Shown one piece after another: positions 16,433 to 27,708 of a DNA stretch of 40,754 nucleotides. The notes below the pieces were generated by a model. It searched no databases. It saw nothing but the letters and a program-made list of their open reading frames with translations, and was not told the origin of the DNA. The stretch lies in contig JAIPCT010000026.1 of assembly GCA_021738065.1 (NCBI GenBank), positions 1 through 40,754 on the forward strand. The letters are read 5' to 3'. A program made the position numbers and the translations under genes. How positions within the stretch are numbered: the first letter of the stretch is position 1; every line of letters starts with the position of its first letter. The DNA is from Burkholderiaceae bacterium (GTDB taxonomy: Bacteria > Pseudomonadota > Gammaproteobacteria > Burkholderiales > Rhodocyclaceae).

Positions 16433-17113
16433 ATGGCCATACGCGATTGGCCCGCCGCCGAGCGTCCGCGCGAGCGGCTTGTCCTGCAAGGTGCAGCGGC
16501 GTTGTCGGATGCGGAACTGCTCGCCATATTTCTGCGCGTCGGCGTTCGCGGCAAGAGTGCCGTCGACCTGGCGCGCGAACTGCTGACCCGCTTCGATGGC
16601 AACTTGGCCAAGTTGGCCGCAGCCAGCACCCAGGAACTTGCCTGCCTGCCCGGTATCGGCCCCGCAAAAGCCGCCCAACTTGCCGCTTCGCTGGAACTGG
16701 CACGCCGCGCACTGGCGGGTGCTCTGAAGGTCAGAGATTCGCTGGCTTCGCCACAGGCAGTGGGCGACTGGCTGCGCCTATCTCTTGGCAATCGGCCACA
16801 TGAAGTGTTCCTCGCCCTGTGGCTCGATGCCCAGAATCGACTGATCGTCAGCGAGGAACTGTTTCGGGGAACGCTGACGCAAACCAGTGTTTATCCGCGC
16901 GAAGTCGTCAAACGAGCGCTGGCGCACAACGCCGCGGCGGTGATATTCGCCCACAACCACCCCTCCGGCCTCGCCGAACCCTCTCGCGCCGACGAAGTGC
17001 TTACTTCGGCCCTAAAGCAGGCGCTGGCCTTGATCGACGTAAAACTTGTAGACCATTTCATCGTGGCCGGGAACGCAAAGCCGCTGTCGTTCGCGGAGCG
17101 GGGCTTAATCTGA
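16433..17113 (+). CDS. radC: RadC family protein (JAB/MPN domain)
   Basis: The 226-residue protein has an N-terminal helix-hairpin-helix part ([15 protein letters not shown] near 70-85) and a C-terminal JAB/MPN metalloprotease-like domain with the motif [14 protein letters not shown] (about 173-186), including the metal-binding histidines and aspartate. Despite its name, a role in DNA repair has not held up and the function is unsettled. Placement between coaBC and rpmB-rpmG is a conserved chromosomal arrangement in many proteobacteria, so this is the core copy, not one carried by a mobile element. Confidence 0.94.
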   Translation: MAIRDWPAAERPRERLVLQGAAALSDAELLAIFLRVGVRGKSAVDLARELLTRFDGNLAKLAAASTQELACLPGIGPAKAAQLAASLELARRALAGALKVRDSLASPQAVGDWLRLSLGNRPHEVFLALWLDAQNRLIVSEELFRGTLTQTSVYPREVVKRALAHNAAAVIFAHNHPSGLAEPSRADEVLTSALKQALALIDVKLVDHFIVAGNAKPLSFAERGLI

Positions 17114-17121
17114 TAAAAGGA

Positions 17122-17151
17122 TTGAGTTTTAGGGCAATAGTTTGGTAAACT
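17122..17151 (+). promoter_or_regulatory. Candidate rpmB-rpmG promoter
   Basis: TTGAGT (17122-17127) and TAAACT (17146-17151) are 18 bases apart, just after the radC stop. Transcription from near 17158 would give a leader of about 30 bases before rpmB. Confidence 0.45.
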
Positions 17152-17187
17152 AGCCAGCTTTGCAAAATCAGCATTCAGGAGCACTAC

Positions 17188-17424
17188 ATGTCTCGCGTAT
17201 GTCAAGTGACGGGCAAGGCCCCGATGGTAGGGAATCATGTTTCCCACGCCAACAATAAGACCAAGCGTCGCTTTCTGCCGAATCTGCATCATCGCCGCTT
17301 CTGGATAGAAACCGAAAATCGCTGGGTGAGCCTGCGCGTATCAAACGCCGGTTTGCGCACCATTGACAAAAAGGGCATCGATATTGTCCTCGCCGAGCTG
17401 CGTGAACGCGGCGAACGCGTCTAA
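17188..17424 (+). CDS. rpmB: 50S ribosomal protein L28
   Basis: L28 is a small basic protein of the large ribosomal subunit. The 78-residue product begins [23 protein letters not shown] and continues [16 protein letters not shown], the conserved L28 pattern, at the usual length. CAGGAG precedes the ATG. It is followed by rpmG after 15 bases, the standard bacterial pair. Confidence 0.97.
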   Translation: MSRVCQVTGKAPMVGNHVSHANNKTKRRFLPNLHHRRFWIETENRWVSLRVSNAGLRTIDKKGIDIVLAELRERGERV

Positions 17425-17439
17425 TCAGGAGAGAGCATC

Positions 17440-17607
17440 ATGGCCAAGGGCGGACGCGAAAAAATCAAACTGGAATCCACTGCAGGTACCGGACACTTCT
17501 ACACCACCACGAAAAACAAGAAGACCACCCCGGGGAAACTGGAATTCCTGAAATACGACCCGAAGGCGAGAAAGCACGTCGCCTACAAGGAAGTCAAGCT
17601 GAAGTAA
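17440..17607 (+). CDS. rpmG: 50S ribosomal protein L33
   Basis: This 55-codon gene begins [20 protein letters not shown] and contains [20 protein letters not shown], the conserved L33 sequence. It lacks the paired zinc-binding cysteines of the C+ form, so it is the zinc-independent type. CAGGAGAG lies just upstream of the ATG. It is co-transcribed with rpmB and ends at a strong terminator. Confidence 0.97.
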   Translation: MAKGGREKIKLESTAGTGHFYTTTKNKKTTPGKLEFLKYDPKARKHVAYKEVKLK

Positions 17608-17623
17608 GTCCAGCGTGACCAAT

Positions 17624-17660
17624 AAAAAACCCGCTCCATGATTTATCGAGCGGGTTTTTT
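17624..17660. terminator. Bidirectional terminator between rpmG and the desaturase
   Basis: CCCGCTC (17630-17636) pairs with GAGCGGG (17648-17654) across an 11-base loop, flanked by six A and six T residues. It can end both the rpmBG mRNA and the convergent desaturase mRNA. Confidence 0.92.
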
Positions 17661-17676
17661 GTTGGCCGGCGTGTGA

Positions 17677-18840
17677 TCAGACAGCGTAGCAGCGCAGCCT
17701 CAGCGAAAACTCCTCCAACTGCCGAATGCCGCTTTGTTCGGCACGGGCAATCCAATCCTGCAACTGCTTAACCAACTGTTCATGCGTGGCTGAGGAACGT
17801 GCCCATAGAGCCTCGAGTTCAGCACGCATCACATAAGCCTTGCTCAGAGCCTCGCTACGGGACAGAAGCGCCGCCAGACGCTCCTGCTGCAGTGCCGGCA
17901 GCGCCGCGCCATCTTCACCCAGAAGACGCTTCACCATGCGGCCTTCACGAGCATCCACCTTCAGTTGCGCAAATTCCTCGCCGGCAAGCTGGCGCAATGT
18001 CTTGAGGTATTTCGCCAATACGTCGTAGCGATGTGTCACGACTGCCTGCAGCATATCCAGATCGATCGCGGGCCGAATGACGCCAATTTTGGGTCGCGGG
18101 GCCACCTTCTTGACTCGGGCCTGGCCAGCCATTTCCATGAGGCGGATATACATCCAGCCGATGTCAAATTCGTACCACTTGTTCGATAGCTTGGCCGAAC
18201 TGGCGAAAGCGTGATGATTGTTGTGCAGTTCCTCGCCACCGATCAGAATGCCCAGCGGAAAGAAATTGGTCGAGGCATCCGCGCAGGCGAAATTCCTGTA
18301 TCCCCAGAAATGGCCGATGCCATTCACGACGCCAGCGGCCCAGAAGGGAATCCAGATCATTTGCACGCCCCATATCAGAACACCGGGCCAGACGCCGAAC
18401 AAGGCGATATCAATGCCCAGCATGATGACCACGCCAAGCTTGTGCAGCGGCGAATACAGGTTTCGCTCCAGCCAGTCGTCCGGCGTGCCGTGCCCATAGC
18501 GCTCCATGGTTTCCGCGTTGCGCGATTCCTTCACGTAGAGCAGCACGCCCGTCCAGAGCACCCGATTGAGACCGGCTATTCGCGGACTGTGCGGATCGTC
18601 GACCGTCTCACATTTGGCGTGGTGCTTGCGATGAATCGCCGCCCATTCCTTGGTGACCATGCCGGTTGTGAGCCACAGCCACAGGCGAAAGAAATGGCTG
18701 GGAATCCCCCCCAGTTCCAGCGCGCGATGCGCCTGATGTCTATGCAGAAAAATTGTCACGCCCGCAATGGTGATGTGGGTCAACGCCAGGGTCACAAGCA
18801 CATAGCCCCACCAAGAGAGATCAAGTATTCCGGTATACAT
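17677..18840 (-). CDS. Membrane fatty-acid desaturase with transposase-like C-terminal tail
   Basis: Membrane di-iron desaturases insert a cis double bond into acyl chains and adjust membrane fluidity. The 387-residue protein has the three histidine boxes in order: HRHQAH (33-38), HRKHH (70-74) and HNNHH (206-210), with hydrophobic segments between them, as in acyl-CoA/acyl-lipid delta-9 enzymes. After about residue 230 comes a long helical tail. Its last 85 or so residues (RLAALLSRSEALSKAYVM ... AEQSGIRQLEEFSLRLR) resemble the C-terminal end of ISL3-family transposases. The gene follows rnr after 52 bases on the same strand. GGTGGAG precedes the ATG. Confidence 0.88.
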   Translation of the reverse strand: MYTGILDLSWWGYVLVTLALTHITIAGVTIFLHRHQAHRALELGGIPSHFFRLWLWLTTGMVTKEWAAIHRKHHAKCETVDDPHSPRIAGLNRVLWTGVLLYVKESRNAETMERYGHGTPDDWLERNLYSPLHKLGVVIMLGIDIALFGVWPGVLIWGVQMIWIPFWAAGVVNGIGHFWGYRNFACADASTNFFPLGILIGGEELHNNHHAFASSAKLSNKWYEFDIGWMYIRLMEMAGQARVKKVAPRPKIGVIRPAIDLDMLQAVVTHRYDVLAKYLKTLRQLAGEEFAQLKVDAREGRMVKRLLGEDGAALPALQQERLAALLSRSEALSKAYVMRAELEALWARSSATHEQLVKQLQDWIARAEQSGIRQLEEFSLRLRCYAV

Positions 18841-18892
18841 CTACTCCACCTTTCGGTATCCGGGTGAGCGCTGTTGCCGCGCTCTGCACCAC

Positions 18893-21121
18893 TTAACGCC
18901 TTGTTTTGTTGGATCGCACCGGCGTTTCTTCGGCAAGACGAAAATCAATCTTGTTGGCTTCCATATCCACTCGCGTCAACTGCACGCTCACGCGGTCGGC
19001 AAGACGAAAGCGCCTTCCGCTACGTTCTCCCACCATAGCATGAGATTTCTCGTCGAAATGGAAATAGTCCTGGCCCAGCTCCGAAACATGCACCAGACCT
19101 TCGACAAATACGCCGTCCAGCGCTACGAAAATGCCGAAGGGCACGACAGAAGAAATACTGCCCTCGAATATTTCGCCAACGCGATCCTTCATGTAGAAAC
19201 ACTTGAGCCAAGCCTCGACATCGCGCGTGGCGTCGTCCGCCCGCCGTTCGGTCATGGAGCAGTGCAGGCCGATTTCTTCCCAGTTGCCGGGCTCGTATCG
19301 CCGTGCCGCCAGCGCCGACTTTATGGCGCGATGCACCAGCAGATCGGGATACCGGCGGATTGGCGAGGTGAAATGGGTATAGCTCTCGTAAGCCAAGCCA
19401 AAGTGGCCGACATTGTCGGGGCTGTAGATGGCCTGACGCAAAGACCGCAGCATCACCGTTTGCAGCAATTGACGATCCGGTCGCTGACCGATCATCTCCA
19501 GCAGTTTGGCGTAGTCCTGCGCCTTGGGTGAGTCGCCGCCACCGAGCTGAAAACCAAAGGTACCGAGAAAGTCTCTCAGCTTGAGCAGACGCTCCGGCGT
19601 CGGGCCTTCATGCACGCGGTAAAGCGACGGATGCTCGCTTTCGCGCAGAAACTCCGAGGCACAGACGTTGGCCGCCAACATGCACTCTTCGATCAGGCGA
19701 TGGGCTTCGTTGCGCTCATAAGCTTCGATACGCTCGATCTTGCCGTGATCGTCGAACACCATGCGCGTTTCGGTGGTCTCGAAGTCAATCGCGCCGCGCT
19801 TGACGCGCTCCTTGGCCAGTTGGCGATAGAGCGCATCCAGGGCCTCCAGATGCGGCAACACCGGAGCCAGGCGACTGCGTACTTCAGCATTCTTGTCGTA
19901 CAGAGCGGCGGCAACTTCGGTATAGGTCAATCGTGCTTGCGAGAACATCACCGCTGAGTAAAAACGATACCCGGTAATGGCGCCCGTGGCATTGATCGCC
20001 ATGTCACACACCATGCACGCCCGCTCCACCTGAGGATTGAGCGAGCACAGGCCGTTCGAGAGCTTCTCCGGCAACATGGGTATGACCCGCCGCGGGAAAT
20101 ACACCGAGTTGCCGCGCGCGTAGGCGTCGGCATCCAGCGCGCTGCCCGCCGTGACGTAATGCGAAACATCTGCGATGGCAACGACAAGTCGGAAACCCTT
20201 GCCTTTGCGTTCACAAAACACGGCGTCGTCAAAATCTTTTGCCGTCTCGCCGTCAATGGTCACAAGTGGCATGCCGGTCAGGTCTTCGCGACCCTTCCAG
20301 TCGGACTTGCGCACGGCGTCGGGCAACTTGCGGGTTTCAGCCAGCGTATCTTTCGAAAACTCGTAAGGCAGTTCGTGCTTGCGTAGTGCTATTTCGATTT
20401 CCATGCCTGGATCGGCATAGTTTCCAAGAACTTCAATCAGACGCCCGATCGGCTGGGAGTGCTTGCTTGGCTGCTCGATCAGTTCAATCATTACCACCTG
20501 ACCCGATAGCGCCTTGAGCGATTTTTTCGCCCCCTTCTCCGGTGGCGCCAGCAAAATATCCTGGCTGATGCGCTTGTTTTCGGCAACGACGAAGCGCACG
20601 CCATGTTCCTCGATCACGCGCCCGACCACATGCCGATTCACGCGCTCAGTCACTTCGATGATCTTCCCCTCCGGCCGTCCTTTGCGGTCGATGCCGATCA
20701 CCCGTGCAATGGCCTTGTCGCCATGCAGCACCTTGTCCATTTCCTTTGCGGAAAGGAATAAGTCGGGACCCTCTTCGTCGGGAATCAGAAAACCGAAACC
20801 GTCCGGATGACCGGCAACGCGACCGCGTATCAGGTCGGCCTTGTCCGGGATCAGCCAGTCGCCACGCCGGTTCTGCATCAATTGCGCATCACGCGCCATG
20901 GCACCTAAGCGACGCTGGAAGGGTTCAAGCTCATACGGCTGGATGTCGAGCAGTTCCACGAGACGCCCGAGTTCCAATGGCGCACCCTGCGCGGAAAGAG
21001 TTTCCAGGACGTATTCGCGACTCGGCAGCGGATGCTCGTACTGGGCCTTTTCGCGTTCGAACTGCGGATCGGCGCGACGTACTGCGGAAAGCTTCTGGTT
21101 CTTATGTGGCTTGTTTGACAA
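18893..21121 (-). CDS. rnr: Ribonuclease R
   Basis: RNase R is a processive 3'-5' exoribonuclease that degrades structured RNA and works with tmRNA in quality control. The 742-residue protein has an N-terminal helix-turn-helix-like region, two cold-shock domains, the RNB catalytic domain with ETAKDFDDAVF carrying the metal-binding aspartates, a C-terminal S1 domain (GEIFEGSISSVVPFGIFVAL) and a short basic tail. I chose the TTG at 21121 because AGGA lies about 10 bases upstream; longer versions would run into the tRNA-Leu gene. The rlmB gene that often follows rnr is replaced here by a desaturase. Residues near 600-608 are encoded across a copy of the 24-bp repeat. Confidence 0.94.
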   Translation of the reverse strand: MSNKPHKNQKLSAVRRADPQFEREKAQYEHPLPSREYVLETLSAQGAPLELGRLVELLDIQPYELEPFQRRLGAMARDAQLMQNRRGDWLIPDKADLIRGRVAGHPDGFGFLIPDEEGPDLFLSAKEMDKVLHGDKAIARVIGIDRKGRPEGKIIEVTERVNRHVVGRVIEEHGVRFVVAENKRISQDILLAPPEKGAKKSLKALSGQVVMIELIEQPSKHSQPIGRLIEVLGNYADPGMEIEIALRKHELPYEFSKDTLAETRKLPDAVRKSDWKGREDLTGMPLVTIDGETAKDFDDAVFCERKGKGFRLVVAIADVSHYVTAGSALDADAYARGNSVYFPRRVIPMLPEKLSNGLCSLNPQVERACMVCDMAINATGAITGYRFYSAVMFSQARLTYTEVAAALYDKNAEVRSRLAPVLPHLEALDALYRQLAKERVKRGAIDFETTETRMVFDDHGKIERIEAYERNEAHRLIEECMLAANVCASEFLRESEHPSLYRVHEGPTPERLLKLRDFLGTFGFQLGGGDSPKAQDYAKLLEMIGQRPDRQLLQTVMLRSLRQAIYSPDNVGHFGLAYESYTHFTSPIRRYPDLLVHRAIKSALAARRYEPGNWEEIGLHCSMTERRADDATRDVEAWLKCFYMKDRVGEIFEGSISSVVPFGIFVALDGVFVEGLVHVSELGQDYFHFDEKSHAMVGERSGRRFRLADRVSVQLTRVDMEANKIDFRLAEETPVRSNKTRR
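19299..19322 (-). repeat. Dispersed 24-bp repeat, copy inside rnr
   Basis: Read on the minus strand it starts AAAGTCGGCGCTGG and ends CACGGCG, with 2 mismatches to the consensus. It lies in sense orientation and encodes KSALAARR in the RNB domain. Confidence 0.75.
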
Positions 21122-21142
21122 TCTGGTGTTTTCCTTTAGAAT
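21115..21142 (+). promoter_or_regulatory. Strong sigma-70 promoter of tRNA-Leu
   Basis: TTGACA (21115-21120) and TAGAAT (21137-21142) are 16 bases apart, followed by a GC-rich discriminator (CGCGCC) as expected for stringently controlled stable-RNA promoters. The -35 overlaps the rnr start codon (21119-21121) on the opposite strand. Confidence 0.75.
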
Positions 21143-21162
21143 TCGCGCCTCGTTTCGCGCCA

Positions 21163-21247
<85 letters not shown>

Positions 21248-21274
21248 AGCATGTTACGCGATAACGAAAAGAGC

Positions 21275-21306
21275 AAGGGCCGCCAGTTTTGTTGCTGACG
21301 GCCCTT
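21275..21306. terminator. Terminator downstream of tRNA-Leu and purA
   Basis: AAGGGCCG (21275-21282) pairs with CGGCCCTT (21299-21306), with a further CAG/CTG inner pairing after one mismatch. TTTGTTTG follows on the plus strand. It lies between the convergent tRNA-Leu and purA and could serve both. Confidence 0.75.
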
Positions 21307-21324
21307 TGTTTGTTCAGTGACTGC

Positions 21325-23800
<2,476 letters not shown>

Positions 23801-23805
23801 GGCAG

Positions 23806-23991
23806 TCAGCGAAACACGGTTAGCAAAACAATGCCGGCAAGCATCGACGACAGACCGATGAACCGTATCTGCCCGTCACTCAACTCGGTCACGCGACGGA
23901 AGGTGTCGCGCCAGACTCGCGGCGCAAGAAATGGCAGCAGGCCTTCGATCACGAGCATTAATGCACAAGCCAGCAGCACGGTGTTCAGCAT
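23806..23991 (-). CDS. DUF2065 family small membrane protein
   Basis: This 61-residue protein has two predicted membrane helices (about 3-22 and 42-59) joined by a basic loop, [18 protein letters not shown]. It matches the DUF2065 (YjeT-like) family. The gene is conserved next to hflC in many proteobacteria, which suggests a link to the HflKC membrane complex, but its function is unknown. Confidence 0.88.
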   Translation of the reverse strand: MLNTVLLACALMLVIEGLLPFLAPRVWRDTFRRVTELSDGQIRFIGLSSMLAGIVLLTVFR

Positions 23992-24015
23992 TTCAGGCCA
24001 CCTGCACTACCCGGA

Positions 24016-24891
24016 TCACTTGCCCTTGCCGCTGCTCTTCAGATACTTGAAGAACTCGGAATTGGGTTCGATCACCAGCAAGTCGCTCTTGTTCTTGAAA
24101 CTGCTGCGATAGGCTTCGAGACTGCGATAGAACGCATAAAACTCCGCATTTTCGCCAAAGGCACGAGCGTAGATTGCTGCACCCTTGGCATCGCCTTCTC
24201 CCTTGATCTTCTGCGCATCGCGATAGGCTTCCGCCAGAATAACCTCGCGTTGTCGGTCCGCGTCCGCCCTGATTTTTTCAGCCTCGGCAGCACCTTCCGC
24301 GCGCAATTCGGCGGCGACCCGCTTGCGTTCTGTTTCCATGCGCCGATAGACCGACTCGGAGACTTCCGGCGGCAGATCAACACGCTTCAAGCGGACGTCG
24401 ACGATTTCAACACCGATCGTACGCATATCGATATCGGCCTTCTTCTGTACCGATACCATGATGTCATCGCGCGCGCCGGAAACCACGTCGTGCACCGTGC
24501 GCCGGCCAAATTCCTCGCGCAGTCCGGAATTGACCGTTTGCGACAAGCGGGTTCTGGCCAGTGTCTCATCCCCGCCCACCGAGATGTAGTACTGCCTGAC
24601 ATCGTGAATCCGCCACTTGACGAAGGCGTCAACGAGAACCGGTTTCTTTTCGGCAGTGAGAAAGCGCTCTGGTTCGGGTGTATCCATAGTCAGAATGCGC
24701 TTGTCGAATATCCGCACGTTCTGGATCATTGGCCACTTGAACGCAAGGCCGGGCTCGGAAATAACTTCCTTGATCTCTCCAAGCTGGAAAATGATCGCAG
24801 CCTGACGCTGATCGACGGTAAAAACCGTCATGGCGAACAGGGCCAGGATGCCGAACAGGAAGGATGCGACGAAAGACAGATGGCGTTGCAT
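24016..24891 (-). CDS. hflC: HflC, membrane protease FtsH modulator
   Basis: HflC is one of two SPFH/band-7 proteins that form a large cage around the FtsH protease in the inner membrane and limit its access to substrates. The 291-residue protein has an N-terminal membrane helix (about 6-26), the SPFH domain beginning near VDQRQAAIIFQLGEI, and a long coiled-coil region rich in Ala, Glu and Arg (about 180-250). Its start overlaps the hflK stop by one base (TAATG), so the two subunits are coupled. Confidence 0.96.
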   Translation of the reverse strand: MQRHLSFVASFLFGILALFAMTVFTVDQRQAAIIFQLGEIKEVISEPGLAFKWPMIQNVRIFDKRILTMDTPEPERFLTAEKKPVLVDAFVKWRIHDVRQYYISVGGDETLARTRLSQTVNSGLREEFGRRTVHDVVSGARDDIMVSVQKKADIDMRTIGVEIVDVRLKRVDLPPEVSESVYRRMETERKRVAAELRAEGAAEAEKIRADADRQREVILAEAYRDAQKIKGEGDAKGAAIYARAFGENAEFYAFYRSLEAYRSSFKNKSDLLVIEPNSEFFKYLKSSGKGK

Positions 24892-26114
24892 TAGCGCTCC
24901 CCTCTTTCGCGTGAACCCAAACTGCCACTACGGGAACGGACATCGCCCGCTGTTGAACGCTCAAGTTGTGGCGGAGTATCGATCACAGCAGCTTCGGCTG
25001 ATTGCGGAGCAGCAGCCGTCACCTGCATCAACTTGTCGAGCGGCAGATAGAGCAAATTGCCCGAGCCTTTTGCATCCAGCATCACCTTGCTGGTATTGGC
25101 ATAGACCTGTTCAACGGTTTCCAGATACATTCGGCTGCGAGTGACTTCCGGCGCCTTGCTGTATTCGGTAAGAATCTGCTTGAAACGCGAGGCATCGCCT
25201 TCGGCTGTAACGATAATTCGCTGCCGGTAGCCCTCGGACTCTTCCTTCAAGCGGGAAGCAGCACCACGCGCACGCGGGATTACATCATTGGCATAAGCCT
25301 GGCCCTCGTTCTTCTGACGCTCGCGATCCTGCCCGGCTTTGACGGCGTCATCGAAAGCGGCCTGCACCTGTTCTGGCGGCTGGGTGCCCTGCATATTCAC
25401 GGAACGAATCTGGATGCCGGTTTTATACCTATCGAGAATGTCCTGAATCAGCTTTTGCGTGTTCGCCGCGATCTGGTCGCGTCCTTCGTAGAGCACAAAG
25501 TTCATCTTGTTTTTGCCGACCACCTCGCGAATCGCCGTTTCCGCCGCCTGCATGACTGCATCGTCAGGGTTGCGATTGTTGAATAGATAGTCTTTGGGGT
25601 CCTTGAGCAGATACTGCACAGCGAAAAGCACGCTGACAATATTCTCATCGTCTGTCAGCATCAGCGCCTCTTTCGGCACCTTGTTCTTGTCCGTCCCTCG
25701 ATAGCCGACTTCGACGGTCCGCACACCGGTAAGATTGACGATTTCGTTGCTCTGAATCGGCCACGGCAGGCGCCAACGCAAGCCGGGCTCCGTGGTTTCG
25801 TTGTAGCGACCAAACTGGAGCACTACGCCACGCTGAGAGGCGTCGACAATGTAAAAGCCACTGGCCAGCCAGATTGCGGCTACCAGCATCAGGATTATCC
25901 CGATGCCGCCACCGAACTGCTTCGGGCTGATGGAAGGCATGCGATTGCCTGAGTCACCGCCACCGCTATTGCCGCCGCCCTTGTTGCCGAGCAAGCCGGA
26001 CAAGCGGCGATTGAAGTCGCGCCAGAGTTCTTCGAGATCGGGAGGGCCTTGATTGCCACCACCGCGCTTGCCACCGCCAGGCTGATTGCCCCAGCCGTGG
26101 TCGTTCAGAGACAT
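24891..26114 (-). CDS. hflK: HflK, membrane protease FtsH modulator
   Basis: HflK pairs with HflC in the FtsH-associated complex. The 407-residue protein has a Gly-rich N-terminus (GGGKRGGGNQ and GGGNSGGGDSG), one membrane helix (about 78-96), the SPFH domain from SGFYIVDASQRGVVLQFG, and a coiled-coil C-terminal half. I chose the ATG at 26114 (MSLNDHGWGNQ), the usual HflK beginning; an in-frame GTG at 26132 would add six residues. The gene follows hflX, as in E. coli (hfq-hflX-hflK-hflC). Confidence 0.96.
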   Translation of the reverse strand: MSLNDHGWGNQPGGGKRGGGNQGPPDLEELWRDFNRRLSGLLGNKGGGNSGGGDSGNRMPSISPKQFGGGIGIILMLVAAIWLASGFYIVDASQRGVVLQFGRYNETTEPGLRWRLPWPIQSNEIVNLTGVRTVEVGYRGTDKNKVPKEALMLTDDENIVSVLFAVQYLLKDPKDYLFNNRNPDDAVMQAAETAIREVVGKNKMNFVLYEGRDQIAANTQKLIQDILDRYKTGIQIRSVNMQGTQPPEQVQAAFDDAVKAGQDRERQKNEGQAYANDVIPRARGAASRLKEESEGYRQRIIVTAEGDASRFKQILTEYSKAPEVTRSRMYLETVEQVYANTSKVMLDAKGSGNLLYLPLDKLMQVTAAAPQSAEAAVIDTPPQLERSTAGDVRSRSGSLGSRERGER

Positions 26115-26180
26115 GAGTATTCCAGCGATCACTTTAGTTTGATTGGATATTAAGAATTAGAGAAATGCGTCAAGGAGGTA

Positions 26181-27305
26181 TCAAGCAGCAATTGCAGGAA
26201 TTGCAGGAATTGCGTTATGCCGACTTGCTATTCCAGCAAGTGTTTCCCGCAATAACGATACCCCGGCCCCGGTGCGGGCGCTCAAACGAACACTGGCAAT
26301 ATTACCACAGTCATCGCGCTCGATTCCGGGGCTGGCTGCCGTCAAATCTACCTTGTTCCACACCAGGATTTGCGGAACATTGAGCGCGCCGATTTCCTCC
26401 AATACCGACTCGACCGCCGTAATCTGCTGGCAACGATCCGGACTCTCCGAATCGACAACGTGCAGCAATAGATCTGCCTGCGCGGTCTCTTCCAGAGTGG
26501 CCTGAAAGGCTGCCACCAGGGCATGCGGCAGATCGCGAATGAACCCGACCGTATCCGATAGCACAATCGCCCCCGCACCTTCGACAAACAATTTGCGCGA
26601 CGTGGTGTCCAGGGTGGCAAATAACTGGTCGGCGACATAGGAACTCGCCTTGGTCAAAGCATTGAAAAGTGTGCTCTTCCCGGCGTTTGTATACCCCACG
26701 AGGGAAACCGCCATTACCTCGCGCCGCGTGCGCGCACGTCTCTGAACATAGCGTTGGCGCTCCATCTGTTTCAGACGATCCTTGAGTAACGCGACCCGCT
26801 TGCCCAGTAGCCGTCGATCGGTTTCAAGCTGCTTTTCGCCGGGTCCGCGCAATCCTATGCCCCCCTTCTGTCGTTCCAGGTGGGTCCAACCTCGTACCAA
26901 TCGCGTAGCGAGATGCTGAAGCTGGGCGAGTTCCACCTGGAGTTTGCCCTCGTGGCTCTTTGCGCGCAGGGCAAAAATGTCCAGAATCAAGCTGCTGCGA
27001 TCGACGACCCGACATTCGAGCGTACGCTCGAGATTACGCTGCTGGCCGGGGGACAGTTCATGGTTAAAGACCACGACATCCGCATCGTGCAATCGCACCA
27101 CGTCGCCAATTTCGGCAACCTTGCCCTTCCCGGCAAAAAGCGCGGGGTCAGGCCGGGCACGCTTGCCGGAAATTACGGCCAGCGGGCGCGCCCGAGCACT
27201 GCCTACCAGCAGATTGAACTCGGAAAGTCTTTCGGCGAAATCACCTTCGCCAAATTCGAGTTGCACCAGAACCGCATTTTCGCCGCTGGCAGGGCGCTCG
27301 AACAT
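26181..27305 (-). CDS. hflX: Ribosome-associated GTPase HflX
   Basis: HflX is a GTPase that binds and splits stalled or stressed ribosomes. The 374-residue protein has the N-terminal HflX domain, a glycine-rich linker (KGGIGLRGPGEKQLE) and the G domain with GYTNAGKS (G1), DTVGF (G3) and NKVD (G4). The start at 27305 is chosen because MFERPASGENAVL matches the common start (E. coli MFDRYDAGEQAVL), with GAGGG upstream; a TTG at 27350, adjacent to hfq, would add 15 residues. The C-terminus ends in a small tandem repeat, AIPAIPAIAA. Confidence 0.95.
   Translation of the reverse strand: MFERPASGENAVLVQLEFGEGDFAERLSEFNLLVGSARARPLAVISGKRARPDPALFAGKGKVAEIGDVVRLHDADVVVFNHELSPGQQRNLERTLECRVVDRSSLILDIFALRAKSHEGKLQVELAQLQHLATRLVRGWTHLERQKGGIGLRGPGEKQLETDRRLLGKRVALLKDRLKQMERQRYVQRRARTRREVMAVSLVGYTNAGKSTLFNALTKASSYVADQLFATLDTTSRKLFVEGAGAIVLSDTVGFIRDLPHALVAAFQATLEETAQADLLLHVVDSESPDRCQQITAVESVLEEIGALNVPQILVWNKVDLTAASPGIERDDCGNIASVRLSARTGAGVSLLRETLAGIASRHNAIPAIPAIAA
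26192..26214. repeat. Nine-base tandem repeat at the hflX 3' end
   Basis: TTGCAGGAA occurs twice in a row (26192-26200, 26201-26209), followed by a partial third unit. It encodes the AIPAIPAI tail of HflX and is a likely slippage site. Confidence 0.7.
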
Positions 27306-27350
27306 CAGGGTAACGCCCTCACGGCGCGGACCGGCAACAACACCAAACAA

Positions 27351-27587
27351 TCAATCTGTTTCGGCATCCGCGGCAAAGTTGACCGGGCGGGCGGGAACCA
27401 CCGTCGATATGGCGTGTTTGTAAACCATTTGGGTCACAGTGTTCTTGAGCAGAACAACATACTGGTCGAAGGATTCAATCTGACCCTGCAACTTGATGCC
27501 GTTGACCAGATAGATCGAAACCGGAACATGCTCGCGACGCAATGTGTTCAGAAACGGGTCTTGTAGCATTTGCCCTTTATTACTCAT
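27351..27587 (-). CDS. hfq: RNA chaperone Hfq
   Basis: Hfq is a hexameric Sm-like protein that pairs small RNAs with their target mRNAs. The 78-residue product starts [19 protein letters not shown] and has the Sm1 ([21 protein letters not shown]) and Sm2 ([14 protein letters not shown]) motifs, with the YKH motif of the proximal RNA site. The C-terminal tail is short, as in most betaproteobacteria. It is followed by hflX. Confidence 0.98.
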   Translation of the reverse strand: MSNKGQMLQDPFLNTLRREHVPVSIYLVNGIKLQGQIESFDQYVVLLKNTVTQMVYKHAISTVVPARPVNFAADAETD

Positions 27588-27708
27588 TTTCGGTGATCCT
27601 TAAGTTTTAGCCGCTTTACCGGTCACTGGCCCGGCAGCGCCAGCGTTTACCGTAATTGCATCTGCGGATTATTGGTTTTTGAATGGATTACTGTAATCGA
27701 TTTTGCTT

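Noticed and set aside
15178-16803. Plus-strand frame of 541 codons opposite dut and coaBC
   Set aside because: Both minus-strand genes are unmistakable; the frame has no domain features.
16433-17113. radC as a mark of a genomic island
   Set aside because: Plasmid and prophage radC copies exist, but this one sits between coaBC and rpmBG, the core-chromosome location.
17677-17940. Transposase-like tail as an insertion sequence
   Set aside because: No catalytic transposase part, terminal inverted repeats or target duplication; it is part of the desaturase reading frame.
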